Part shown: positions 7,344-15,105 of the stretch, piece by piece
How positions within the stretch are numbered: position 1 is the stretch's first letter
How the letters are laid out: each line of letters starts with the position of its first letter
Assembly: GCA_045602385.1 (NCBI GenBank)
Contig: JAZSBL010000018.1
Span: forward strand, 1 to 37,781
Length of the DNA: 37,781 nucleotides
Reading direction: 5' to 3'
Source: SVTX01 sp045602385
Lineage (GTDB): Bacteria > Bacillota > Clostridia > Oscillospirales > CAG-272
Program-made: the position numbers and the translations under genes
The notes under the pieces: model-generated
Database searches by the model: none
What the model was told of the DNA's origin: nothing
Seen by the model: the letters and a program-made list of their open reading frames with translations, nothing else

Positions 7344-8219
7344 ATGCCCTCAGAAATAATACAGTGGTTTCCCGGCCACATGGCCAAGACAAGGAGAATG
7401 ATCTCGGAAAATCTCAAAAACGTTGACGTCGTTATTGAGATCCTTGACGCGCGCATTCCCCTTTCATCAAGAAACCCCGAAATAATAAAGCTTAAGGAAA
7501 ACAAGCCCTCTCTTATCATACTCAACAAGGCCTCGCTTGCCGACCCCAAGGAGAACAAGCGTTGGGTCGAGTATTACAGCACCGAGAACACACAGTGTAT
7601 TCTCGTTGACTGTCTTTCGGGCGAGGGACTTAACAAAATATTGCCTGCGATCAAGCTTTTGCTTAAAGACAAGCTTGAAAAATACGAAAGCAAGGGTATG
7701 GTGGGTCGCCGTCTTTTCGCAATGGTGCTGGGTATCCCGAACGTGGGTAAATCCACCCTTATAAATAAGCTCTCCGGCTCAAAGAAGGCTAAGGTCGAGA
7801 ACCGCCCCGGCGTTACCCGCGACAAGCAATGGGTTTCCACCGGAATCGGCGTTGATCTGCTTGACATGCCCGGTATACTTTGGCCTAAGTTTGAGGACAA
7901 GACGGTTGGCGAAAACCTTGCCTTGACCGGCGCGGTAAAGGACGATATTCTTGACATTGAGTCGCTTGCGATGGTGCTTTGCAACCGCATGAAGACTCTC
8001 TACCCCGAAACTCTTGCCACCCGCTACAAGCTTGGCGATATATCGACGTTTGCCGACATGGGTGACTACGAGCTTCTCTGCCTTATCGGCAAAAAGCGCG
8101 GATTCCTTATCTCGGGCGGTGAGATAAACACCGAGAGGACCGCAGATATGCTCCTTGACGAGCTTCGCGGCGGCAAGCTTGGCAGAATTACGCTTGACAG
8201 AATAATATCGGAGGAATAG
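7344..8219 (+). CDS. rbgA: Ribosome biogenesis GTPase RbgA (YlqF)
   Basis: RbgA is a circularly permuted GTPase needed for late 50S subunit assembly. The 291-residue protein begins IQWFPGHMAKTRR, the family signature. G motifs come in the permuted order: G4 LNKAS near 71, G5-like DCLSGEG near 92, G1 GIPNVGKST near 131, G2 region RPGVTRD and G3 DMPGIL near 175. A C-terminal helical domain (about 200-290) follows and should bind rRNA. A clear GGAGG precedes the ATG at 7344. The next gene, rnhB, starts 4 bp after the stop, which is a common rbgA-rnhB-yraN arrangement in Firmicutes. Confidence 0.95.
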   Translation: MPSEIIQWFPGHMAKTRRMISENLKNVDVVIEILDARIPLSSRNPEIIKLKENKPSLIILNKASLADPKENKRWVEYYSTENTQCILVDCLSGEGLNKILPAIKLLLKDKLEKYESKGMVGRRLFAMVLGIPNVGKSTLINKLSGSKKAKVENRPGVTRDKQWVSTGIGVDLLDMPGILWPKFEDKTVGENLALTGAVKDDILDIESLAMVLCNRMKTLYPETLATRYKLGDISTFADMGDYELLCLIGKKRGFLISGGEINTERTADMLLDELRGGKLGRITLDRIISEE

Positions 8220-8223
8220 CTAT

Positions 8224-8826
8224 ATGCCCGATTATTCAATAGAACAAGAGCTTCACGAGTCCGGCTACAAGTACGTTTGCGGTATTGACGAGGCAGGTCG
8301 CGGCCCGCTCTGCGGTCCTGTATTCGCCGCCGCCTGCATTCTCCCCGACGGACTTTACATAGAAGGCCTCAACGACTCCAAAAAGCTTACCGAGAAAAAG
8401 CGCGAAAAGCTATTTGATATCATAAAAAAAGAAGCTATCGCATACTGTATCGCATCGGCAAGCGTTGAGGAGATAGACGAGCTTAATATTCTTGAGGCGG
8501 ATCTCTTGGCTATGCGCCGCGCTATCGACGGTCTTTCGGTCAAGGCGGATTTCGCTATCATCGACGGAAATATCGCGCGCGATTTCCAGATCCCCGCAAA
8601 GGCAGTCGTCAAGGGGGACGCCAAGAGCATGAGCATTGCCGCGGCAAGCGTGCTTGCAAAGGTTGCGCGTGACCGCATCTGCATCGATCTTGACCGCGAA
8701 TACCCCGAATACGGCATCGCCAAGCACAAGGGCTACGGCACAAAGGCGCACATGGACGCGCTCCGTGAGCACGGCCCCTCCCCCATTCACAGAAAGAAAT
8801 TCATCCGTTTTCTTGACGAGGACTGA
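8224..8826 (+). CDS. rnhB: Ribonuclease HII
   Basis: RNase HII cleaves RNA in RNA/DNA hybrids, including single ribonucleotides misincorporated in DNA. The 200-residue protein has GIDEAGRGPLCGPVFAA near residue 20 (the DEAGRG motif with catalytic Asp-Glu), LNDSKKLTEKKRE near 48, the third acidic residue in AIIDGN near 113, and KGDAKSMSIAAASVLAKVARDR near 129. It ends in a GYGTKAHMDALREHGPSPIHRKKF segment typical of the family. The ribosome binding site GGAGGA lies within the 3' end of rbgA, so the two are probably translationally linked. Confidence 0.96.
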   Translation: MPDYSIEQELHESGYKYVCGIDEAGRGPLCGPVFAAACILPDGLYIEGLNDSKKLTEKKREKLFDIIKKEAIAYCIASASVEEIDELNILEADLLAMRRAIDGLSVKADFAIIDGNIARDFQIPAKAVVKGDAKSMSIAAASVLAKVARDRICIDLDREYPEYGIAKHKGYGTKAHMDALREHGPSPIHRKKFIRFLDED

Positions 8827-8828
8827 TC

Positions 8829-9248
8829 ATGCCCAAGACACAAAAGCAGCTGGTCGGCAGACTTGGCGAGGACCTTGCCGCCGATCTTCTTATCAAGGAC
8901 GGATATACCATTGTGGCAAGAAATGTCCACATGGGCAGAAATGAGATAGACATTATCGCCGAGGACCGGGATTTCCTCGTTTTCGTTGAGGTCAAGACGC
9001 GCAGCTGCCTTTACCCCGAGTCCGGTGATTATGGAATCCCTGCCACCGCGGTCGATAGCGCAAAGCGTACAAACACGGTCAAGGCCGCGCGCGATTATCT
9101 CTATTCCCATCACACCGAAAAGCAACCGAGGATAGACGTTATCGAGGTCTATCTGCACGCCGGTGGCGAAGCCTCTCTCTCCCCAAAGCCGATAAAGCTA
9201 AATCATATTCGGAACGCCTTTGACGCAAGGGGGCGCCGAACACATTAA
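8829..9248 (+). CDS. YraN family protein (UPF0102), nuclease-like fold
   Basis: This 139-residue member of the UPF0102/YraN family has a predicted restriction-endonuclease-like fold. Its signature runs GRLGEDLAADLLIKDGYTIVARNVHMGRNEIDIIAEDRDFLVFVEVKTR, with the ExD...ExK-like core Glu37, Asp39 ... Glu and Lys of VEVKTR. The cellular role of the family is not settled. It starts 2 bp after rnhB with GAGGA as ribosome binding site. The C-terminus (HIRNAFDARGRRTH) is basic. Confidence 0.92.
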   Translation: MPKTQKQLVGRLGEDLAADLLIKDGYTIVARNVHMGRNEIDIIAEDRDFLVFVEVKTRSCLYPESGDYGIPATAVDSAKRTNTVKAARDYLYSHHTEKQPRIDVIEVYLHAGGEASLSPKPIKLNHIRNAFDARGRRTH

Positions 9249-9258
9249 AGGGCGATAT

Positions 9259-10209
9259 ATGAAAAAAATATCACTTATCGACACTCACTGCGATACGGCC
9301 TTTGAGCTTTATCACAGAGGTCAGGACATTGTAAAAAACGATTGCCATATCAGCCTTGAAGGCGCGGCAAAATATGAAAATTACGCGCAATTCTTCGCGG
9401 TATGGGCAGACAAAAGAAAAACCGACGACGAATGCTTTGAGGATTTCCTGAAAATAAGCGACAATCTTAAAAGCGAGGTTGAAAAGCACTCCGACCGTAT
9501 TGCTCTTGTAAATAATTTCACGGAAATGCAGGCCGCGTGGGACAAGGGCAGGCGCGCCGCGTTTTTGGCGGTCGAGGACGCAAGAATACTTGGCGGACAC
9601 CTTGACAGGCTTGATACTCTCCGCGAGCGCGGAGTCCAGTATCTGACGCTTCTCTGGGGCGGCAAGACCTGCATCGGCTCATCACACGACGCTGAGGGCG
9701 GTCTTACCGATTTCGGCCTTGAGGTCGTAAAGAGGTGCTTTGAGGTGCAGGTTCTCCCCGATATATCACACGCGAACGGGCAAGTAACGGATGAGGTCGC
9801 AGAGCTTGCGCTTGAATACAACAAGCCCTTTATCGCCTCTCACTCGAACTGTTACGAGGTATTCCCCCACACGAGAAATCTACGAGGCAAGCATCTTGAC
9901 GCTATAATCAAATTGGGCGGTGCGGTAGGCATCTCGCTTTGTCCCTATCATATTTGCGATATGGGCGGCGGTAAAAAATTCGCCGCAGAGGATATATTCG
10001 CCCACATTGACGGATATATGGAGTTGGGAGCTGTCGACGTTCTCGGTCTTGGCTGTGACCTTGACGGAACAGATCTCCCCGAGGGATTTTCGGGCATTGG
10101 AGATCTACATAAAATTGCAGATATCTGCCTCTCTCACGGATACTGTGACGAGCTGGTAGAAAAAATATTCTATAAAAACCATTACGAATTTATCAAAAGA
10201 AACTTTTAG
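9259..10209 (+). CDS. Membrane-dipeptidase family (M19) zinc peptidase
   Basis: This 316-residue protein is related to renal dipeptidase and is predicted to hydrolyse dipeptides with broad specificity. Metal ligands are visible in order: the DTHCDT motif (HxD) near residue 8, the bridging Glu in AVEDARIL near 99, His in DISHANGQ near 170 and His in IASHSNC near 195, then GLGCDLDGTDLPEGF near 262. No signal peptide is present, so it should act in the cytoplasm. The ATG at 9259 is preferred over one 39 bp upstream because AAAGGGCG lies just before it and the first residues match the family's start. It lies between yraN and thrC with short gaps. Confidence 0.9.
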   Translation: MKKISLIDTHCDTAFELYHRGQDIVKNDCHISLEGAAKYENYAQFFAVWADKRKTDDECFEDFLKISDNLKSEVEKHSDRIALVNNFTEMQAAWDKGRRAAFLAVEDARILGGHLDRLDTLRERGVQYLTLLWGGKTCIGSSHDAEGGLTDFGLEVVKRCFEVQVLPDISHANGQVTDEVAELALEYNKPFIASHSNCYEVFPHTRNLRGKHLDAIIKLGGAVGISLCPYHICDMGGGKKFAAEDIFAHIDGYMELGAVDVLGLGCDLDGTDLPEGFSGIGDLHKIADICLSHGYCDELVEKIFYKNHYEFIKRNF

Positions 10210-10227
10210 ATCGCGAGGACTATTAAA

Positions 10228-11709
10228 ATGAATTACCAAAGCACAAGAGGAAAAAGCGGCGAGTCACTCTCTGCCGCACAGATCATCAAGCAGGGACTTG
10301 CACTTGACGGCGGACTATTTATCCCCGACGAGATCCCCACACTGACAGAAGAAGAAATAAAGGCTCTCTGCTCCCTCTCCTATCCCGAGAGGGCGGCAAC
10401 TATCCTTTCCAAATACCTGACAGACTATACATACGAGGAGCTTCTCGCCGATTGCCGCGCGGCATACTGCGAAAAGTCTTTCCCCGGCGGAGCTGCGCCT
10501 ATCGTGAAGGCTGCCGACGGCATATTCTCCCTTGAGCTTTGGCACGGCCCTACCGCCGCGTTCAAGGACATGGCACTCCAGATAATGCCCCGTCTTCTCT
10601 CCCGCGCGCTTACAAAGACCGGTGAGGAGCGCACGGCTCTTATTCTCGTTGCCACCTCGGGTGACACGGGTAAGGCGGCTCTTGAGGGCTACAAGGACAT
10701 TGACAAGATCAAGATAATGGTATTCTACCCTGTTGACGGCGTTTCCCGCGTGCAGAAGATGCAGATGGCAACACAGACCGGCGACAACGTCAACGTCACC
10801 GCTATCTGGGGCAACTTCGACGACGCGCAGACCGGAGTCAAAAAGATATTCTCCGACGGCGAGGCGGTCGCATATCTTAATGACAAGGGCTACTTCTTCT
10901 CAAGCGCGAACTCGATCAACTGGGGCAGACTTGCTCCGCAGATTGTTTACTACGTATCGGCTTACTGCGATATGCTGGGTTCGGGTGAGATCAAGATGGG
11001 CGACAAGATAAACGTTTGCGTTCCCACCGGTAACTTCGGTAACATATTTGCCGCTTACCTTGCAAAGCTTATGGGACTTCCTCTCGGTAAGCTTGTTTGC
11101 GCGTCCAACCAGAACAATATTCTTACAGACTTTTTGAACACGGGCAGATACGACCGCAACCGCGATTTCCACTGCACTATGTCCCCCTCTATGGACATTC
11201 TTATCTCCTCTAACCTCGAGCGCCTTTTAGCGCTCACCGCAGGTAAGGATGCGACCGCCAAATATATGGCTGATCTCTCCGAGAAGGGTGTTTACGAGGT
11301 TTCTGCCGATATTAAGGCGAAGATAGACGAGAACTTCTCGGGCTACTGCGCAAATGAGGCCGAAACTGCCGCTATAATCAAGAAGTACTTTGAGGAGTAC
11401 GGCTATCTCGCCGACACTCACACCTCGGTTGCTCTCTGCGCCGCCGAAAAATATATTGCCGAGACCGGCGACAAGACTCCTATGGTGGTTGCATCCACCG
11501 CAAGCCCCTACAAGTTTGCCGCCGACGTTTGCGCTTCTCTCGGACTTGAGAAGCCCGCAGACGATCTCGACGCGCTTGACATGCTTGTAAAGGCGACCGC
11601 TACCGAGATTCCCTATCCTCTGTGCGGTATTGCAGACCGAACCGTAAGATTTACCGAGACGGTCAAGGCTGAGGATATGCTTAAGGCTGTCAAGGCTTAC
11701 ATTGATTAA
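10228..11709 (+). CDS. thrC: Threonine synthase
   Basis: ThrC converts O-phosphohomoserine to threonine with PLP. The 493-residue protein has the long N-terminal family start (MNYQSTRGKSGESLSAAQIIKQGLALDGGLFIP pattern), the PLP-lysine motif GPTAAFKDMALQ near 108, the phosphate-binding LVATSGDTGKAAL near 140 and SANSINWGRLAPQIVYY near 230. A C-terminal VASTASPYKFAADV motif near 420 is also typical. The size fits the fungal/enterobacterial-type long class. The ATG at 10228 follows GCGAGGAC. It is the last gene of the apgM operon, and a hairpin follows at 11725. Confidence 0.95.
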   Translation: MNYQSTRGKSGESLSAAQIIKQGLALDGGLFIPDEIPTLTEEEIKALCSLSYPERAATILSKYLTDYTYEELLADCRAAYCEKSFPGGAAPIVKAADGIFSLELWHGPTAAFKDMALQIMPRLLSRALTKTGEERTALILVATSGDTGKAALEGYKDIDKIKIMVFYPVDGVSRVQKMQMATQTGDNVNVTAIWGNFDDAQTGVKKIFSDGEAVAYLNDKGYFFSSANSINWGRLAPQIVYYVSAYCDMLGSGEIKMGDKINVCVPTGNFGNIFAAYLAKLMGLPLGKLVCASNQNNILTDFLNTGRYDRNRDFHCTMSPSMDILISSNLERLLALTAGKDATAKYMADLSEKGVYEVSADIKAKIDENFSGYCANEAETAAIIKKYFEEYGYLADTHTSVALCAAEKYIAETGDKTPMVVASTASPYKFAADVCASLGLEKPADDLDALDMLVKATATEIPYPLCGIADRTVRFTETVKAEDMLKAVKAYID

Positions 11710-11724
11710 TTTAAAAAAAGAAAA

Positions 11725-11743
11725 CCCCCGCGAGATGCGGGGG
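11725..11743. terminator. Bidirectional terminator between thrC and the DUF1540 gene
   Basis: A perfect 7-bp GC stem CCCCCGC / GCGGGGG with a 5-nt loop is flanked by TTTTCTTTTTTT on the minus strand and, less closely, TTCTTTTTT on the plus strand. It looks optimised for the minus-strand gene ending at 11773 but should also stop thrC transcripts. Confidence 0.8.
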
Positions 11744-11772
11744 AAAGAACTTCTTTTTTCGTTTGGATGAGC

Positions 11773-11958
11773 TTATTTCTGTTCGGGCTTGAAGGTAGCG
11801 CAGACTGTTTCGCTTGACGCGTGCGCGTTTGCAGGGCCTACGTTGATATGCTCTGCTGTGCAGTAGCACTCTCCGTCATGATATGCGCAGCTCTTTACCG
11901 CGCAATTGATACCCTTGATGTGATCCTTACAGCATCCGTTCTTTCTCGAATCGTTCAT
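11773..11958 (-). CDS. DUF1540 domain protein, small Cys-rich
   Basis: This 61-residue protein has seven cysteines in a pattern typical of DUF1540: GINCAVKSCAYHDGECYCTAEHINVG, then SETVCATFKP. The spacing suggests a metal-binding knuckle; the function is not known. It is a lone minus-strand gene between two plus-strand operons, with a hairpin upstream at 11992-12017 and a strong terminator just after it. AAGGA lies 10 nt before the ATG at 11958. Confidence 0.87.
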   Translation of the reverse strand: MNDSRKNGCCKDHIKGINCAVKSCAYHDGECYCTAEHINVGPANAHASSETVCATFKPEQK

Positions 11959-11991
11959 TTCGTTATCATCCTTTCCTTTTTAAAGGCGGCT

Positions 11992-12017
11992 CTGCCGACC
12001 TTATCTATCTTCGGCAG
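11992..12017. other. Inverted repeat in the DUF1540/metallophosphoesterase divergent gap
   Basis: The arms CTGCCGA (11992-11998) and TCGGCAG (12011-12017) flank a 12-nt loop. No T-run follows in either direction, so it is not a normal terminator. It sits about 34 bp upstream of the DUF1540 start and could be an operator or a leader hairpin. The link to regulation is inference. Confidence 0.4.
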
Positions 12018-12094
12018 GCCGTAAAAATGCGGTTGCCGATATTATGATTATTCCCCGCAAAATACCCGATTATTTATTTTTTTGAGGTGAAAAA

Positions 12095-12832
12095 ATGGCA
12101 ATTTTCGTGCTTTCCGATCTGCATCTGTCCACCGATTTGTCGATGAACAAGTCTATGGACATCTTTGGCGACCGCTGGCGCGATTATATGCTCAAAATCC
12201 AAAAAAATTGGAACGCGGTGGTCACCGAAAACGACACGGTCATAGTACCCGGTGACATCTCCTGGGCAACAAGGCTTGAGGAGGCATACGCCGATCTCGA
12301 TTTTCTTAACAGGCTGAACGGCAAAAAGCTGCTTGTCAAGGGAAACCACGATTTTTGGTGGTCAACCGCATCGAAGATGTATAAATTCTTTGAGGAGCAC
12401 GGCTTTGACAGCCTGACTATTCTCTACAACAACGCATTCGTTGTTGAGGACAGGATCGTTTGCGGCACGCGCGGCTGGTTCCCCGACGAGTCAAAGCAGG
12501 TCACCGTTGGCGACGTGGACTACGAAAAGATAGTCAACCGCGAGGTGGGCAGACTGAAGCTCAGTCTTGACGCGGCAAAAAAGCTTCAGGACGGTGAGCG
12601 AGAGTCAAGCGGACGCGAATTGCCCATTGAGGTCTTTTTGCACTTCCCGCCCGTTTGGTATGACTATGCCATGCAGGAGATGCTCGACACCCTTTCTAAG
12701 TACGGTATAAAGCGGGTTTATTTCGGTCATATACACTCTGCTTACTCTATGCCGCGCACCTTTGAGCATCAAAATATGAGCTTTACGCTGACGTCGTCCG
12801 ACTTTTTGAATTTTTATCCTTTAAAAATATAA
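12095..12832 (+). CDS. Calcineurin-like metallophosphoesterase
   Basis: This 245-residue protein has the metal-binding motifs of the calcineurin-like superfamily: LSDLHLST (DxH) at residues 5-12, VPGDISWA (GD) near 50, VKGNHDFWW (GNHD) near 80, a later His in LHFPP near 188, and GHIHSAY (GHxH) near 214. The substrate is unknown; the close relatives I recall are annotated as predicted phosphohydrolases. A GAGGTG site lies 5 nt before the ATG. It ends 7 bp before the -35 box of the tig promoter, so it is probably a monocistronic unit. Confidence 0.88.
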   Translation: MAIFVLSDLHLSTDLSMNKSMDIFGDRWRDYMLKIQKNWNAVVTENDTVIVPGDISWATRLEEAYADLDFLNRLNGKKLLVKGNHDFWWSTASKMYKFFEEHGFDSLTILYNNAFVVEDRIVCGTRGWFPDESKQVTVGDVDYEKIVNREVGRLKLSLDAAKKLQDGERESSGRELPIEVFLHFPPVWYDYAMQEMLDTLSKYGIKRVYFGHIHSAYSMPRTFEHQNMSFTLTSSDFLNFYPLKI

Positions 12833-12839
12833 AAAACCC

Positions 12840-12868
12840 TTGACAAAAAGGCAAAAAAGAGATAAAAT
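12840..12868 (+). promoter_or_regulatory. SigA-type promoter of tig-clpP-clpX
   Basis: TTGACA (12840-12845), a 17-bp spacer and TAAAAT (12863-12868) fit the consensus. The leader of roughly 88 nt holds a small hairpin CTTTTTTC-AGTA-GAAAAAAG at 12887-12906. No CIRCE or CtsR-type operator was seen near it. Confidence 0.8.
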
Positions 12869-12963
12869 AATATATTAGTGACGTGTCTTTTTTCAGTAGA
12901 AAAAAGCAGAACAAAACTACTTTGTAAATAATTTTTGGATCAAATATCCGGAGGAATTTTAAA

Positions 12964-14343
12964 ATGACACTTGTAAAATGTGAAAAGGCCGAAAAGAGCA
13001 CTTACAGACTTGAATTTTCAATCGAAAAGGCTGTTTTCGACGCAGCTTGCGAAAAGGTTTATCGCAAGCAGGTAAAGAAGATCACCGTTCCCGGCTTCAG
13101 AGCCGGTAAGGCTCCCCGCGCTATCATCGAGAAGATGTACGGCAAGGGAGTATTCTATGAGGACGCTATCAACGACCTTATTCCCGAGAACTATGCCGCT
13201 GCTCTCAAGGAGTCCGGCATCGAGGCTGTAGGTCAGCCCGAGATGGATATCGTTTCTCTTGACGATAACGGTCTTGTTCTCTCCGCAGTCGTTCCCGTTA
13301 AGCCCGAGTGCAAGATCGAAGGCTACAAGGGCCTTGAGGTCGCAAAGAAGGTTGAGGCTGTTTCCGACGAGGAGGTCGAGCATGAGATCCAGACCATCCG
13401 CGAGAGAAACTCCCGCGAGACAGAGGTTGAGGACAACACTCCCGCAGAGATGGGAGACGTAGCAAAGCTTGACTACGAGGGCTTCTGCGACGGCGTTGCT
13501 TTCGTTGGCGGTAAGGGCGAGAACTACTCCCTCAAGCTCGGTTCCGGTAACTTCATTCCCGGCTTTGAGGAGCAGGTTGCAGGTCACGCTATCGGCGAGG
13601 AGTTCGACGTAAACGTTACCTTCCCCACCGAGTACCACGCTGAGGACCTTGCAGGCAAGGCTGCTGTATTTAAGTGCAAAATCAACGGAATCACAAAGGT
13701 AGAGCTTCCCGCTCTTGACGACGATTTCGCAAAGGACGTATCCGAATTCGATACTCTTGATGAATATAAGGCAGACCTTAAGGCAAAAATCGAGAAGAGA
13801 CACGAGAACGCGGCTGAGGCTGAGTTCGAGGAGAAGATCATCGAGGCTCTTATCGAAAAGCTTGAGGCTGATATCCCCGAGGCTATGTTCGAGTCCGAGA
13901 CCGAGAACTTCGTTCGCGACTACGACAACAGACTCCGCCAGAGCGGACTTGACCTCAAGACATACTTCCAGTACACAGGTCTTACCCTTGAAACTCTCCG
14001 TGAGCAGATGAGACCGCAGGCACAAAAGCAGGTCAAGGCTCGCCTTGCTCTTGAGGCAGTTGCTAAGGCTGAGGCTATTGAGGTTACCGAGGAGGAGCTC
14101 TCCGCTGAGTACACCCTCATCGCTGACACCTACAAGATCGACGCAGACAAGGTTCGTGAGTTCGTCGACGAGGCTATGGTTAAGGCTGACGTCAGCGTAA
14201 GAAAGGCTATGCAGGTAGTCAAGGACAACGCTAAGGCTCCCAAGAAGGCTTCTAAGCCCAGAAAGAAGAAGGTTGTCGAGCCCGTAGCACAGGAGGCTCC
14301 CGCCGAGGTAGCTCCCGCTGAGGAAGCTAAGACCGAGGAATAA
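12964..14343 (+). CDS. tig: Trigger factor, ribosome-associated chaperone/prolyl isomerase
   Basis: Trigger factor binds the ribosome exit tunnel and folds nascent chains. The 459-residue protein has the N-terminal ribosome-binding domain (about 1-115) with the signature VPGFRAGKAPRAIIEK (G-F-R-x-G-K-x-P) near 42, a PPIase FKBP-like domain (about 150-245; GDVAKLDYEGFCDG, FIPGFEEQVAGH) and a long helical C-terminal domain (about 250-415). A Lys-rich then Ala/Pro/Glu-rich tail (about 420-459; PKKASKPRKKK then APAEVAPAEEA) extends beyond the usual end at ~430 and looks disordered. GGAGG precedes the ATG. It is followed by clpP and clpX, the standard order. Confidence 0.95.
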   Translation: MTLVKCEKAEKSTYRLEFSIEKAVFDAACEKVYRKQVKKITVPGFRAGKAPRAIIEKMYGKGVFYEDAINDLIPENYAAALKESGIEAVGQPEMDIVSLDDNGLVLSAVVPVKPECKIEGYKGLEVAKKVEAVSDEEVEHEIQTIRERNSRETEVEDNTPAEMGDVAKLDYEGFCDGVAFVGGKGENYSLKLGSGNFIPGFEEQVAGHAIGEEFDVNVTFPTEYHAEDLAGKAAVFKCKINGITKVELPALDDDFAKDVSEFDTLDEYKADLKAKIEKRHENAAEAEFEEKIIEALIEKLEADIPEAMFESETENFVRDYDNRLRQSGLDLKTYFQYTGLTLETLREQMRPQAQKQVKARLALEAVAKAEAIEVTEEELSAEYTLIADTYKIDADKVREFVDEAMVKADVSVRKAMQVVKDNAKAPKKASKPRKKKVVEPVAQEAPAEVAPAEEAKTEE

Positions 14344-14379
14344 TCCAAGGTTTAATTACATCTAAGAACAATAAAGGTA

Positions 14380-14410
14380 GCGCCGTGGACAATATACCGT
14401 TTCACGGCGC
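14380..14410 (+). other. Hairpin between tig and clpP
   Basis: The arms GCGCCGTG (14380-14387) and CACGGCGC (14403-14410) form an 8-bp stem with a 15-nt loop. No T-run follows, so it probably does not terminate transcription and could be an mRNA processing or stability element. A similar GC hairpin (GGCGGACGGG / CCCGTTTGCC, 15066-15087) sits between clpP and clpX. Confidence 0.5.
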
Positions 14411-14445
14411 AAACTTTCCATTATATGAAAGCGAGGTTATAAAAT

Positions 14446-15051
14446 ATGGATAACTCCGTAATCCGTAACGCTCTCGTTCCCATGGTCGTCGAGCAGACGG
14501 GCAGAGGCGAGCGCTCATATGACATTTTCTCCAGACTTCTCAATGACCGTATCATTTTCCTCTCCGACGAGGTCAACGACGCAACGGCTTCTCTTGTCGT
14601 AGCGCAGATGCTCTTCCTTGAGGCTCAGGACCCCACAAAGGATATTTCCTTCTACATCAACAGCCCCGGCGGCTCTGTTACCGCGGGTATGGCTATCTAC
14701 GATACAATGCAGTACATCAAGTGCGACGTTTCCACTATCTGCATAGGTATGGCGGCAAGCATGGGCGCGTTCCTCCTGGCTGCCGGTACTAAGGGCAAGA
14801 GAATCGCTCTTCCCCACAGCGAAATTATGATCCATCAGCCCCTCGGCGGCGCGCAGGGTCAGGCAAGCGACATCAAGATCCGCGCAGAGCTTATTCTCCG
14901 CACTCGTGACATGCTAAACAAGATCCTTTCCGAAAAGACAGGTCAGCCTATCGAGAGAATAGAAAAGGATACCGACCGTGATAATTTCATGACCGCAGAG
15001 CAGGCTCTTGAATACGGTCTTATTGACAGGATCATCACAAGACACGAATAA
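14446..15051 (+). CDS. clpP: ATP-dependent Clp protease proteolytic subunit
   Basis: ClpP forms the tetradecameric serine-protease chamber that pairs with ClpX. The 201-residue protein has the catalytic triad: Ser in CIGMAASMGAFLL near 104, His in PHSEIMIHQPLGGAQGQ near 129 and Asp in TDRDNFM near 178. It also has the handle region ISFYINSPGGSV. The N-terminus (VVEQTGRGERSYDIFSRLLNDRIIFL) is typical for axial-pore ClpP. The ATG at 14446 follows GAGG by 9 nt. It is directly followed by clpX. Confidence 0.97.
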   Translation: MDNSVIRNALVPMVVEQTGRGERSYDIFSRLLNDRIIFLSDEVNDATASLVVAQMLFLEAQDPTKDISFYINSPGGSVTAGMAIYDTMQYIKCDVSTICIGMAASMGAFLLAAGTKGKRIALPHSEIMIHQPLGGAQGQASDIKIRAELILRTRDMLNKILSEKTGQPIERIEKDTDRDNFMTAEQALEYGLIDRIITRHE

Positions 15052-15065
15052 TTACGACATTTTTA

Positions 15066-15087
15066 GGCGGACGGGCACCCGTTTGCC
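15066..15087 (+). other. Hairpin between clpP and clpX
   Basis: A 10-bp stem GGCGGACGGG / CCCGTTTGCC with two G-U pairs lies 19 nt upstream of the clpX ATG. It has no T-run after it. Its position close to the clpX ribosome binding site (AAAGG) means it could affect clpX translation; this is inference. Confidence 0.4.
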
Positions 15088-15105
15088 GCGAAAGGTATTT
15101 TTATA

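Noticed and set aside
13018..14025. Minus-strand open frame (335 codons) opposite tig
   Set aside because: It is a shadow of the trigger factor gene, with Leu/Val-rich low-complexity translation and no binding site.
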